Notes under the pieces: model-generated | The model's input: only the letters and a program-made list of their open reading frames with translations | What the model was told of the DNA's origin: nothing | Database searches by the model: none | Program-made: the position numbers and the translations under genes | Shown: piece by piece, positions 27,081 through 39,017 of the stretch | Layout: each line of letters starts with the position of its first letter | How positions within the stretch are numbered: the first letter of the stretch is position 1 | From: Pseudomonadota bacterium | GTDB lineage: Bacteria > Pseudomonadota > Gammaproteobacteria > Xanthomonadales > Rhodanobacteraceae | Direction: 5' to 3' | Length of the DNA: 64,000 nucleotides | Assembly (NCBI GenBank): GCA_018240465.1 | Contig: JAFEFS010000071.1 | Span: forward strand, 1 to 64,000

Positions 27081-27668
27081 TCTTCAAATGTTCCCTTCTC
27101 TCGCTGGCGGGAGAAGGTGGCCTGAAGGGCCGGATGAGGGTGGCGTAGCCGAAGACAGTGACGTTCTCCCAAATGCCATCCTCACTCGAAGCGCTTTGCG
27201 CTTCGACCTCTCCGGCTAGCGGGAGAGGTGCACAATCGAGGTTCGACGCTTTTTGATCCTGCTTTTGTTCAGCTCTTGATTTTCGGGTCCCCGTTTGCCG
27301 CGGCGAGGGCATGACGGAATAGTCCGCAAGGATCGCGCGCAGGAAGCGCGCGAGTTCGCGAATGGACACGGATGTCCATCGAGCGAACCCCGGCATGACC
27401 TCGCGCACCCGGAGCGCGAAGCGCGGAGGGCGCGGCATCCGGGGTGCATTTCTTTTGGTTACTTTTCTTTGTGCAAGCAAAGAAAAGTGACCCGCGCGCG
27501 GGATGCGCGCGGAAAGGCGAATGGACGCGGTTGCAAGAGCAGAACAAGATCAAAATGGATTCCGGCTTGCGCCGGAATGACGAGCAAGAGCAAAGTCGCT
27601 GGATTCCCGCCAAAAGCATGCGGGAATGACCAGCAAGAAGCAGGCAAGATGAATCGCGAGCGAGCGCG
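27081..27668. repeat. Repeat-filled intergenic region (at least five inverted repeats)
   Basis: No supported gene lies in these 588 bases. Inverted repeats are at 27095-27116 (CTTCTC...GAGAAG), 27207-27228 (CCTCTCC...GGGAGAGG), 27457-27492 (GGTTACTTTTCTTTG, loop, CAAAGAAAAGTGACC, one mismatch), 27559-27578 (ATTCCGGC...GCCGGAAT) and 27603-27627 (ATTCCCGC...GCGGGAAT). The CTCTCC and TTACTTTTCTTTG elements resemble repeats that are very common between genes in xanthomonads. Short frames on both strands here look like chance. Confidence 0.75.
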
Positions 27669-28313
27669 TCAGCGCCGATACGCCTGCGCCAGCGTATTGA
27701 GATGCACGCGTTCCGCATCGCGCAGGAACGGGGCAATCAGCAGCATCACTTGGTAGATGCCGTGGGTCAGGTCTTCCTGGCTCGGTGCGATCTTGTGCAA
27801 ATCGCCGCTGCCGCGCACCGCGTTGAAGTTGAGCCAGAACGTCGTCACCAGCAGCACGTTCTCCGCGGTTGCGCGGATCTCGTCGGCAGTCGCGCGCACG
27901 ATCCCGGCCTGGGCGAGGCCGGTGAGCACGTCGCGCGTGCTCGCGCCCGCGCGGGTGAGAATGCGCGCGAAGTGCGAACGCAACTTGCGGTTGCGCGAGA
28001 GGATGTCGACGAGATCGCGGTAAAGAAAGCGGTAGTCCCACATGCACTCGAACACCATGTGCAGCTGCAGCCACACGTCCTCGAGCGTGGGTAGGCGATC
28101 GTCGGGCACGAGCAGGGCCTGATCCATGCGCGTTTCATAACGCGCGAAGATGTGTTCGACGATGTTTTCCTTGTTGCGGTAGTGGTAGTAGAGGTTGCCG
28201 GGGCTGATCTCTAGCTCGTCGGCGATATGGTTCGTGGTGACGTTGGGCTCGCCCTGCGCATTGAACATCGCGAGGCTGACCTCGAGGATGCGATCCTTCG
28301 TCTGCCGCGCCAT
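27669..28313 (-). CDS. TetR-family regulator (PhaD-like)
   Basis: A 214-residue TetR protein. The N-terminal helix-turn-helix (about 8-55) reads VTTNHIADELEISPGNLYYHYRNKENIVEHIF, split as usual between helices 2-4, and a helical ligand domain follows (WDYRFLYRDLVDILSRN near 95). The NLYYHYRNKE motif and layout resemble PhaD-type regulators of PHA and acyl-CoA genes. It lies 18 bases after the acbP stop on the same strand, so both are probably co-transcribed. It faces the repeat region and the phasin. A fatty acyl-CoA ligand is a reasonable guess only. Confidence 0.88.
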   Translation of the reverse strand: MARQTKDRILEVSLAMFNAQGEPNVTTNHIADELEISPGNLYYHYRNKENIVEHIFARYETRMDQALLVPDDRLPTLEDVWLQLHMVFECMWDYRFLYRDLVDILSRNRKLRSHFARILTRAGASTRDVLTGLAQAGIVRATADEIRATAENVLLVTTFWLNFNAVRGSGDLHKIAPSQEDLTHGIYQVMLLIAPFLRDAERVHLNTLAQAYRR

Positions 28314-28331
28314 GTGCGCCGCTCGCGGCGG

Positions 28332-28589
28332 TCAGCCGCCGAGCTTCTTGACGAGGTCCACGTATTTCTGCTGCGCGTCTTCTGCCTTGGTGCCCTTGAG
28401 CTTGGCCCAGGCTTCGTACTTGGCGGTGCCGACGAAATCGAAGAACCCGGGCTTGGGGCCGGAGACGTCGCCTTCCGAGCCCTGCTTGTAGAGCGCGTAG
28501 AGTTTGAGCAGGGTGTCGTTGTCCGGGCGTTCCTTGAGCTGCTTGACGTCTTCGCTCGCTTTCTCGAACTTCGCTTTCAGGTCGGCCAT
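28332..28589 (-). CDS. acbP: Acyl-CoA-binding protein
   Basis: An 85-residue ACBP, the standard length of this four-helix family. KFEKASEDVKQLKERPDNDTLL, LYALYKQGSEGDV, GFFDFVGTAKYEAWAKLKG and the C-terminal helix show the acyl-CoA contact residues (YKQ, K of AKYEAW). It binds long-chain acyl-CoA esters and buffers or delivers them. The start at 28589 (MADLKAKF) gives the family N-terminus and is preceded by GGGGAAA. Bacterial ACBP genes are uncommon. Its start faces the acyl-CoA reductase gene 150 bases away, so the two probably share a regulatory region. Confidence 0.95.
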   Translation of the reverse strand: MADLKAKFEKASEDVKQLKERPDNDTLLKLYALYKQGSEGDVSGPKPGFFDFVGTAKYEAWAKLKGTKAEDAQQKYVDLVKKLGG

Positions 28590-28739
28590 AAATTTCCCCG
28601 GAGGACTGCGCGGAATTTTACGCACGCGGCGTTCGCCCGGTCAACGCAGATGCCGATTCAAACGCCAATGCGATGCAACGCAGCACGCATTCCATTCGCG
28701 ACGTGCAATACTCGCCGCAGGACAACAATGGGGTGAACC

Positions 28740-30734
28740 ATGGCTTATTTCGTCACCGGCGCGACGGGTTTCATCGGCCGCAACCTCGTGCAAAAGCTCC
28801 TCGCGCGCAAGGGCACGATCCATTGCCTCGTGCGCAAGGGATCGATGGACAAGTTCGAGGCGCTGCGCGACCGCCTCGGCGACGACGGCAAGCGCCTCGT
28901 CGCGGTGCAGGGCGACATCGGCAAGCCGCACCTCGGCATATCGCCGGCACAGCGCAAGGCGCTCGCGGGCAAGGTCAGGCACTTCTTCCATCTCGCCGCG
29001 ATCTACGATCTCGCCGCCGATGCCGACAGCCAGTACAAGGCCAACGTCGAGGGCACGCGCCACGCGGTACAGCTGGCCGACGAAATCAGGGTCGGCTGCT
29101 TCCACCATGCGAGTTCGATCGCGGTCGCCGGCATGTATGCGGGCGTGTTCCGCGAAGACATGTTCGACGAAGCCGAGGACGTCGAGGCGAATCCGTACTT
29201 CCAGACCAAGCACGAGTCCGAGGCGATCGTACGCCGCGATTGCACGCGCCCGTATCGTATCTATCGTCCCGCGATCGTGCTCGGCCACTCGCAGACCGGC
29301 GAGATCGACAAGATCGACGGGCCGTACTATTTCTTCCGCACGCTGAAAAAGCTGCGCCAGATGCTGCCGGCGTGGATGCCGGTGCTCGGCATCGAAGGCG
29401 GGCGCGTCAACATGGTGCCGGTCGACTACGTGGTCGATGCGATGGACCACATCGCGCACAAGCCCGGCCTCGACGGCGGCGTGTTCCATCTGACCGACCC
29501 GGCACCGCTGCGCATCGGCCAGGTGCTCAACATCTTCGCCCATGCAGGGCATGCGCCGCAGATGTCGATGCGCCTCGACGCGCGCATGTTCGCGTTCGTG
29601 CCCGCAGTGGTGAAGCAGGGTCTCGCGAGCCTGCCGCCGGTCAAGCGCTTCGTCAACGCCGTGCTGCGCGACCTCGGCATTCCGGCAGAGGCGCTCAAGC
29701 TGATCAACTACCCGACGCGCTTCGACTCACGCGAAACCGAACGCGCGCTGCGCGGCTCGAAAATCCGGCTGCCCAGGCTCGACAGCTACGCCTGGCGCCT
29801 GTGGGACTACTGGGAGCGCCATCTCGATCCCGACCTGTTCGTCGATCGTTCGTTGAGCGGCAAGGTCAAAGGCCGGCGCGTGCTGATCACCGGCGGTTCG
29901 TCCGGCATCGGCAAGGCCGCGGCGCTGAAGATCGCCGGCGCCGGCGGCAAGGTGCTGATCTGCGCGCGCGGCGCCGACGAACTCGCCGCGGCGAAGAAGG
30001 AAATCGAAGCGGCGGGCGGCGTCTGCCATACCTACGTCGCCGACCTGGCCGAAATGAAATCGGCCGACGATCTCGTCGCCGCGATCGTCAAGGAGCACGG
30101 CGGCGTCGACATCCTCGTCAACAACGCTGGCCGCTCGATCCGCCGCGCGATTGCTTCGAGCTACGATCGCTTCCACGATTTCGAGCGCACGATGCAACTC
30201 AACTACTTCGGCTCGCTGCGCCTGATCATGGGCTTCCTGCCGGGCATGACCGAGCGCCATCGCGGCCACGTCATCAACATCTCCTCGATCGGCGTGCTGA
30301 CCAACGCCCCGCGCTTCTCGGCTTACGTCGCCTCGAAGGCCGCGCTCGACGCGTTCTCGCGCTGTGCGCAGGCCGAGTTCTCCGACAACGGCATCAATTT
30401 CACCACGATAAACATGCCGCTGGTGAAGACGCCGATGATCGCACCGACCAAGATGTACGACTCGGTGCCGACGCTGACGCCCGAAGAAGCCGCCGACCTG
30501 ATCGCCGAGGCCATCATCGAACGCCCCGTGCGCATCGCCACGCGTACCGGCATCTTCGCCCAATTGCTCTACGCTGCCGCGCCGCGCCTGTACGAAGTGA
30601 TCATGAACACCGCGTTCCGCATGTTTCCCGACTCGGCCGCGGCGAAAGGCATGAAGGGCAGGACGGAGCTGGAACAGCAGCCCACGAGCGAGCAGGTCGC
30701 GTTCGCGGCAATCATGCGCGGGGTTCACTGGTAG
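28740..30734 (+). CDS. Two-domain fatty acyl-CoA reductase (alcohol-forming)
   Basis: A 664-residue fusion of two Rossmann domains. The N-terminal extended-SDR / thioester-reductase half has VTGATGFIGRN (5-15) and YFQTK (near 153). The C-terminal classical SDR half has TGGSSGIGKA (near 382) and YVASK (near 528). Length and sequence match, from memory, the Marinobacter Maqu_2220-type bacterial fatty acyl-CoA reductase, which reduces acyl-CoA through the aldehyde to the fatty alcohol with NADPH. Fatty alcohols feed wax-ester synthesis. The divergent acyl-CoA-binding protein supports an acyl-CoA substrate. It is often annotated merely as SDR family oxidoreductase. No wax-ester synthase is in the window. 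Confidence 0.88.
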   Translation: MAYFVTGATGFIGRNLVQKLLARKGTIHCLVRKGSMDKFEALRDRLGDDGKRLVAVQGDIGKPHLGISPAQRKALAGKVRHFFHLAAIYDLAADADSQYKANVEGTRHAVQLADEIRVGCFHHASSIAVAGMYAGVFREDMFDEAEDVEANPYFQTKHESEAIVRRDCTRPYRIYRPAIVLGHSQTGEIDKIDGPYYFFRTLKKLRQMLPAWMPVLGIEGGRVNMVPVDYVVDAMDHIAHKPGLDGGVFHLTDPAPLRIGQVLNIFAHAGHAPQMSMRLDARMFAFVPAVVKQGLASLPPVKRFVNAVLRDLGIPAEALKLINYPTRFDSRETERALRGSKIRLPRLDSYAWRLWDYWERHLDPDLFVDRSLSGKVKGRRVLITGGSSGIGKAAALKIAGAGGKVLICARGADELAAAKKEIEAAGGVCHTYVADLAEMKSADDLVAAIVKEHGGVDILVNNAGRSIRRAIASSYDRFHDFERTMQLNYFGSLRLIMGFLPGMTERHRGHVINISSIGVLTNAPRFSAYVASKAALDAFSRCAQAEFSDNGINFTTINMPLVKTPMIAPTKMYDSVPTLTPEEAADLIAEAIIERPVRIATRTGIFAQLLYAAAPRLYEVIMNTAFRMFPDSAAAKGMKGRTELEQQPTSEQVAFAAIMRGVHW

Positions 30735-30891
30735 ACTCGTTGCGGAGCCGGAGCGGTGCCGCCGGCGCGCCTCGTTGCATTGCCGCCTGCAATCGGGCGG
30801 GGCATGCCCGTTGCGGGCGCGGCCGCGCCTCGGCGGATCGACCGCCCACGGCACAAGCCCGAAGCCAGGTCTCCGCACACATTGGGATTCG

Positions 30892-32259
30892 ATGAATTTC
30901 GTTACTCGGGAATTGCCCGGCAGCCCTGATTTGCTGGCACTGGCCGCGTGTTGGCCGCGGCGCTACCCGGGCTTGCTCGAGAGCGCGGCGCAGGGCGGCG
31001 GGTCGGCGCGGTTCGATGTGCTGTTTGCGGCAGACGAGACCGGGCTGACGCTCGATTCGGATGGCCGCGTGCGCGACCTGTGCGGCGCGGATCGCGGGGA
31101 TTCATTCCTCGCCGCCCTTGACGCGAACTGGGCAGGCCGGTCGAGCGAGAAACGCGGTGTTGCCCCGGCGGACGGGCTGCCGCCCTTTCGCGGCGGCTGG
31201 CTGCTGTACCTCGGCTACGAACTGGTTGCGGAAATCGAGCCGCAGCGCCCGGTTTTCACGGCACGCGGTTGCGCGCCAGTGGCGCTGGCCTTGCGCTGCC
31301 CCGCCGCGGTGATCGTCGATCGGCACGCGCGCAAGACCGTCCTCGTCGCGGAAGCGGAACAGACGCATTGGCTGGATTCGATTGCGCACGATCTCGCTCA
31401 GGCGCCTGGCTACTTTGCGTCGGTACTACCCGAGGCGCGGATCGAGGAGGACGATGCGCAGGAATTCCTCGACGGCGTCGAACGCATCCATGCCTACCTG
31501 CGCGCCGGCGACACGTTCCAGGCGAATCTTTCGCGTGAATGGCGCGCGCACTTCGCCGCGCGGCCCGCGGCGGCAGACGTCTACGCGCAGCTGCGCCTCG
31601 CCAATCCGGCGCCGTTCGCCGGGCTGCTGCAATGGGGCGATTGGGCAGTCGCAAGCTCGTCACCGGAGCGGCTGATCGAAATTCGCGGCGATCGCGCGCA
31701 AACGCGTCCGATCGCGGGCACGCGGCCACGTCGCGCGGGCGAGGACGAGGCCGCGCGCATCGCCGAACTCGTAGGCCATGCCAAGGAGCGCGCCGAGCAC
31801 GTGATGCTGATCGATCTCGAGCGCAACGACCTCGGCCGCATCTGCGTGCCGGGTTCGGTCGTCGTCGACGAGCTGATGGCGGTCGAGAGCTACGCGCACG
31901 TGCACCATATCGTTTCCAATGTGCGCGGGCGGTTGCGGCACGGCATCACGCCGGCGCAGGCGATCCGCGCGGTGTTCCCCGGCGGCACGATCACCGGCGC
32001 GCCCAAGGTGCGCACGATGGAGATCATCGCCGAACTCGAACAGCGCGCGCGCGGCGCCTACACCGGCGCGCTGGGTTATCTCAATCGCGACGGCGACATG
32101 GATCTGAACATCCTGATCCGCACGATGGAGTTGCGCGGCAAGGACGCACGTTTCCGTGCCGGAGCCGGCATTGTCATCGACTCGGTCGCCGAACGCGAAC
32201 TCGAAGAAACGCGACACAAGGCGCGGGGACTGTTGCGCGCGCTTGGCGTGGCCGACTGA
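30892..32259 (+). CDS. pabB: Aminodeoxychorismate synthase component I
   Basis: A 455-residue chorismate-binding enzyme. The C-terminal catalytic half shows AGDTFQANLSREW, SSSPERLIEIRG, GTRPR, ERAEHVMLIDLERNDLGRI and the FPGGTITGAPKVR signature. The PIAGT variant in RPIAGTRPR (rather than the anthranilate synthase form) supports PabB over TrpE. It makes 4-amino-4-deoxychorismate for folate. mltG, tmk and holB follow, the usual order near pabC in gammaproteobacteria, but pabC itself is not between pabB and mltG. The ATG at 30892 follows a short leader with no strong ribosome-binding site. Confidence 0.94.
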   Translation: MNFVTRELPGSPDLLALAACWPRRYPGLLESAAQGGGSARFDVLFAADETGLTLDSDGRVRDLCGADRGDSFLAALDANWAGRSSEKRGVAPADGLPPFRGGWLLYLGYELVAEIEPQRPVFTARGCAPVALALRCPAAVIVDRHARKTVLVAEAEQTHWLDSIAHDLAQAPGYFASVLPEARIEEDDAQEFLDGVERIHAYLRAGDTFQANLSREWRAHFAARPAAADVYAQLRLANPAPFAGLLQWGDWAVASSSPERLIEIRGDRAQTRPIAGTRPRRAGEDEAARIAELVGHAKERAEHVMLIDLERNDLGRICVPGSVVVDELMAVESYAHVHHIVSNVRGRLRHGITPAQAIRAVFPGGTITGAPKVRTMEIIAELEQRARGAYTGALGYLNRDGDMDLNILIRTMELRGKDARFRAGAGIVIDSVAERELEETRHKARGLLRALGVAD

Positions 32260-32273
32260 GGCACAATACGCAC

Positions 32274-35024
<2,751 letters not shown>

Positions 35025-35025
<1 letters not shown>

Positions 35026-35390
35026 TGGTTGCTGGTCCCGTCGGCGGCGCACCGCTGCAAGGCATCCTGTCGCTGTCGATCAAGGACAAGAACGCGCTGT
35101 ACAACGCCTACATGCCTTTCGCCCGCGGTGGCGGTATCTTCGTGCCGACGGCAAAGCGCTACGGGCTCGGCGACGATGTGTTCATCCTGCTTTCACTGAT
35201 GAGCGAGGCGGAGCGCATGCCGATCGCGGGCAAGGTTGTGTGGATCACGCCGCCGGGAGCGCAAGGCAATCGCGTCGCCGGCATCGGCGTGCAGTTCAAC
35301 GATTCGCCGGAGAGCGAATCGGCGCGGGTCAAGATCGAAGCCATGCTCGCCGAACTGCAGGGGTCGGAGAAATCCACCAACACGATGTGA
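35025..35390 (+). CDS. pilZ: PilZ-domain protein
   Basis: A 121-residue single-domain PilZ protein ([41 protein letters not shown], given here in pieces, then [23 protein letters not shown]). It resembles Xanthomonas/Pseudomonas PilZ, needed for type IV pilus assembly. It lacks the RxxxR and (D/N)xSxxG motifs that bind cyclic di-GMP, so it is probably a non-binding type. Position directly after holB matches the pilZ locus in these genera. The ATG at 35025 sits on the holB stop; a GTG at 35022 is an alternative. Confidence 0.92.
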
Positions 35391-35403
35391 TCGCGGGAGT
35401 CGC

Positions 35404-36762
35404 ATGAAGAAAACCTACTTTGGCACGGACGGCATCCGTGGTCGGGTCGGCGCCGACCCGATCACCGCGGAATTCATGCTGCGCGTAGGCCACGCGCTCG
35501 GGCGCGTTCTGCGCGAGCGCAACGACGGGCATGCCGACGTGTTGATCGGCAAGGACACCCGTATTTCCGGCTACATGTTCGAATCCGCGCTCGAAGCGGG
35601 CCTGGTTTCGGCGGGCGCGAGTGCGCATCTGCTCGGACCGATGCCAACACCGGCGGTCGCGTGGCTGACGCGGCGCCTGCGTGCCACGGCGAGCCTCGTG
35701 ATCAGCGCTTCGCACAATCCGTACTACGACAACGGCGTCAAGTTCTTCAACGCCGAGGGAGAAAAGCTTTCCGACGAGATCGAGCTGGCGATCGAACGCA
35801 GTTTGGCCGAACCGATGCAGACGGTCGCCTCCGAGCAGATCGGCAAGGCGACGCGCGTGCGCGATGGCGCGCCACGATACGAGGCGTTCTGTAGCGCAAG
35901 CGTCAATGCGCTCGACCTGCGCGGGCGGCGCATCGTGCTCGACTGCGCGCATGGCGCCACCTACCAGATCGCGCCCCGCCTGTTCGCCGACCTTGGCGCC
36001 GACATCATCGTCATCGGTGCCGCACCGGACGGATTCAACATCAACGCGGATTGCGGTGCGACGCATCCGCAGGCGTTGCAGCGGGCCGTGCTCGCCGAAC
36101 GCGCCGATCTCGGCATCGCTTTCGACGGCGACGGAGACCGCGTGCAACTGATCGATCAGGACGGCACCCTCGTCGACGGCGACGACATCATCTACATTCT
36201 GGCCAGGGACCTGCACGGGCAGGGGAAACTGAAAGGCCCGGTGGTCGGCACGATCATGACGAACTTCGGTATCGAGCGCGCGATCGGGCAACTTGGTGTG
36301 CCATTCCTGCGGGCCAAGGTCGGTGACCGTTACGTGCTGCAGATGTTGAAGGAAAAGGGCGGCGTGCTCGGTGGTGAAGCCTCGGGGCACGTGCTCTGCC
36401 TGGACCGTACGACGACCGGAGACGGCATCCTGACCGCATTGCTCGTTCTCGAGGTGTTGCAACGGACCCGATCGACGCTCGCGCAGGCGTGTGCGGGCGT
36501 GTCGCGCGTGCCCCAGGTTACCTTGAATGTGCCCGTCGCCGGTACGGCCGCGCCGGTACTCGATGATGGAAACGTGCAACGGGTTTTTGCCGAGTTGCAA
36601 CGGCGTTTGCATGGGCGCGGGCGCGTGGTGCTGCGGGCATCCGGTACGGAACCGCTAATCCGCATCACCGTCGAAGGCGAGGACGACGCCGAAGTGCGTA
36701 CGCTGGCCGCTGAACTCGGCGACGCCGTAAAATCGGCAAGCGCACCCGGCAATCGCTCCTGA
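35404..36762 (+). CDS. glmM: Phosphoglucosamine mutase
   Basis: A 452-residue alpha-D-phosphohexomutase, which converts glucosamine 6-phosphate to glucosamine 1-phosphate for UDP-GlcNAc. The phosphorylated serine is S103 in [11 protein letters not shown], the metal loop is FDGDGDRVQ (near 245), the sugar loop is GGEASGH and the phosphate-binding loop is [18 protein letters not shown] at 7-13 is the GlmM N-terminus. It follows pilZ by 13 bases. Confidence 0.96.
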   Translation: MKKTYFGTDGIRGRVGADPITAEFMLRVGHALGRVLRERNDGHADVLIGKDTRISGYMFESALEAGLVSAGASAHLLGPMPTPAVAWLTRRLRATASLVISASHNPYYDNGVKFFNAEGEKLSDEIELAIERSLAEPMQTVASEQIGKATRVRDGAPRYEAFCSASVNALDLRGRRIVLDCAHGATYQIAPRLFADLGADIIVIGAAPDGFNINADCGATHPQALQRAVLAERADLGIAFDGDGDRVQLIDQDGTLVDGDDIIYILARDLHGQGKLKGPVVGTIMTNFGIERAIGQLGVPFLRAKVGDRYVLQMLKEKGGVLGGEASGHVLCLDRTTTGDGILTALLVLEVLQRTRSTLAQACAGVSRVPQVTLNVPVAGTAAPVLDDGNVQRVFAELQRRLHGRGRVVLRASGTEPLIRITVEGEDDAEVRTLAAELGDAVKSASAPGNRS

Positions 36763-36825
36763 TTGCCCAGGTTCCAGCATCGCCGTTCACCGGCGCAAGT
36801 CCCTTTCGCTGATCAGGTACGAAGC

Positions 36826-37767
36826 ATGGCCCACCAGGTTCCCACCCTCGACATCCGCCGCTACGACAGCGACCGCAACGCCTTCGTCGCCGAGCTCGGT
36901 GCGGCCTATCGCGAATACGGTTTCTGCGGCATTTCCGGTCACGGCATTGTGCCGGAATTGATCGACCGGTCCTACGCGGCGTTCCAGCAGTTCTTCGCGC
37001 TGCCGCGCGAGGCGAAGATGAAGTACCACATGCCTGGCACGGGCGGCGCGCGCGGCTACACACCGTTCGGCATCGAGACGGCGAAGGACTCGAAGTATTT
37101 CGATCTCAAGGAATTCTGGCACATAGGCCGCGAGCTGCCCGCCGGCTCGAAGTACGCCGAGCACATGGCGCCGAACCTGTGGCCGAGCGAAGTGCCGGGC
37201 TTCAGGGAATACGGTTACGGACTCTACGAAGCGCTCGATGCGCTCGGCTCGCGCGTGCTGCGCGCGCTCGCGCTGCATATCGACCTTCCCGAAAACTATT
37301 TCGACGACAAGACCAACTTCGGCAATTCCATCCTGCGCCCGATTCACTATCCGCCGATCACGCAGGTGGAGGTCCCGAACGTTCGCGCCGGCGCGCATGA
37401 GGACATCAATTTCATCACCCTGCTGGTCGGTGCCAGTGCCGAAGGCCTGCAGCTTCTGCAGCGCAACGGCGAGTGGTTGCCGATCACGACCCAGGGCGAC
37501 ACGATCGTGGTCAACATCGGCGACATGTTGCAGCGTCTGACCAACCATGTGTATCCGTCGACGACGCATCGGGTGGTCAATCCGCCGGGCGAGAAGGCGC
37601 GCCAGCCGCGCTACTCGGTGCCGTTTTTCCTGCATCCGAACCCTGATGTCGTGCTCGACCCGTTGCCGCAGACGATCACTGCCGACAACCCGCGCCGCTA
37701 CGATACCTCGATCACCTCGCACGAGTACCTGCAGCAGCGGCTGCGCGAAATCAAGCTGATCAAGTGA
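36826..37767 (+). CDS. Isopenicillin N synthase-like 2-oxoglutarate/Fe(II) dioxygenase
   Basis: A 313-residue non-haem iron oxygenase with a DIOX_N-type N-terminal part (GFCGISGHGI near 32-41) and a jelly-roll core. The iron triad is H191-x-D193 (AHEDINF) and H248 (THRVV), with R262-Y-S264 (PRYSVPF) as the 2-oxoglutarate-binding RxS. All core residues are present, so it should be active. The substrate cannot be read from sequence; bacterial relatives are usually only called isopenicillin N synthase family oxygenase. It stands alone between glmM and the aminotransferase. Confidence 0.9.
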   Translation: MAHQVPTLDIRRYDSDRNAFVAELGAAYREYGFCGISGHGIVPELIDRSYAAFQQFFALPREAKMKYHMPGTGGARGYTPFGIETAKDSKYFDLKEFWHIGRELPAGSKYAEHMAPNLWPSEVPGFREYGYGLYEALDALGSRVLRALALHIDLPENYFDDKTNFGNSILRPIHYPPITQVEVPNVRAGAHEDINFITLLVGASAEGLQLLQRNGEWLPITTQGDTIVVNIGDMLQRLTNHVYPSTTHRVVNPPGEKARQPRYSVPFFLHPNPDVVLDPLPQTITADNPRRYDTSITSHEYLQQRLREIKLIK

Positions 37768-37871
37768 GCGGTCAAATGGCGGGCGGCAGGCGACAAAGGG
37801 CAGGTGCGCCCACACTAGCTTTGGCCACAAGCCTTCATCGCTCATCACGTATCTCCGAATCGACGTAAAGA

Positions 37872-39017
37872 ATGCAAATAGAAAGCAAGCTTCCCAAGGT
37901 TGGCACGACCATCTTCACGGTGATGTCGCAGTTGGCCGCGCAGCACAAGGCGGTGAACCTGGGGCAAGGGTTTCCCGATTTCGAGGGTCCGCAGTCATTG
38001 CGCAATGCGTTGGCGCGCGCAATGAACGAGCACAAGAACCAGTACGCGCCGATGACTGGCATTCCAGCACTGCGCCAGCAGATCGCGCTGAAGACCGAAA
38101 GGCTCTACGGCGCCAATGTCAACGCCGACACCGAGGTGACGGTGACCAGTGGTGCGACCGAGGCCTTGTTCGCCGCGATCGCCGCGGTCGTGCATCCGGG
38201 CGACGAAGTCATCGTGCTCGATCCGTGCTACGACAGCTACGAGCCGGCGATCGAGTTGTCCGGCGGCCGCGCCGTGCATGTGCCGTTGCGCCTGCCGGAT
38301 TTTTCGGTCGACTGGCAGCGGGTCAAGGACGCGATCACGCCGAAGACGCGCCTGATCGTGATCAACTCGCCGCACAATCCGACCGGCGCCGTGCTGTCGA
38401 CGGCCGATCTCGACGCCCTCGCGACGATTGTGCGCGACACGAATATTTTCGTCCTTTCCGACGAAGTCTATGAACACATCGTGTTTGACGGCGCGCCGCA
38501 CCAGAGCGTGTTGCGCCATGCCGAACTGGCCGCGCGCTGCTTCGTCGTCTCCTCGTTCGGCAAGACCTACCATTGCACCGGCTGGAAGGTCGGCTACTGC
38601 ATCGCGCCGCCGGCGCTCAGCGCCGAGTTCCGCAAAGTGCACCAGTACCTCACGTTCTGCACGTTCAATCCGGCCCAGTGGGCATTCGCCGAGGTGCTCG
38701 AAACCGATCCGCAGCATTACCTCGACCTGCCCGCGTTCTACCAAGCCAAGCGCGACCGCTTTCGCGAACTGATCGCCGATTCGAAATTCAAACCTCTGCC
38801 GGTGCGCGGTGCGTATTTCCAGGTCGCCGACTATTCGGCGATCAGCGACATGGATGATCTGAACTTCTGCGAGTGGCTGATCCACAACGCCGGCGTCGCG
38901 GCGATTCCGGTGTCTGCGTTCTACGAGACGCCGCCCGCAACACGCCTTGTACGATTCTGCTTCGCCAAAAACGACGACACGCTCGCGAAAGCGGCGGAGC
39001 GATTGTGCAGGCTGTGA
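37872..39017 (+). CDS. ybdL: Methionine-type aminotransferase (YbdL-like)
   Basis: A 381-residue fold-type I PLP aminotransferase. The PLP lysine is K231 in SSFGKTYHCTGWKVGY, and NSPHNPTGA, SDEVYEHIVFDG and the C-terminal RFCFAKNDDTL arginine are all present. It closely resembles E. coli YbdL and glutamine transaminase K-type enzymes, which use methionine or glutamine with 2-keto acids. The next gene, an omega-amidase, overlaps its stop. The pair fits the glutamine transaminase/omega-amidase route, in which the amidase removes 2-oxoglutaramate and pulls keto-methionine amination forward in methionine salvage. Confidence 0.9.
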   Translation: MQIESKLPKVGTTIFTVMSQLAAQHKAVNLGQGFPDFEGPQSLRNALARAMNEHKNQYAPMTGIPALRQQIALKTERLYGANVNADTEVTVTSGATEALFAAIAAVVHPGDEVIVLDPCYDSYEPAIELSGGRAVHVPLRLPDFSVDWQRVKDAITPKTRLIVINSPHNPTGAVLSTADLDALATIVRDTNIFVLSDEVYEHIVFDGAPHQSVLRHAELAARCFVVSSFGKTYHCTGWKVGYCIAPPALSAEFRKVHQYLTFCTFNPAQWAFAEVLETDPQHYLDLPAFYQAKRDRFRELIADSKFKPLPVRGAYFQVADYSAISDMDDLNFCEWLIHNAGVAAIPVSAFYETPPATRLVRFCFAKNDDTLAKAAERLCRL

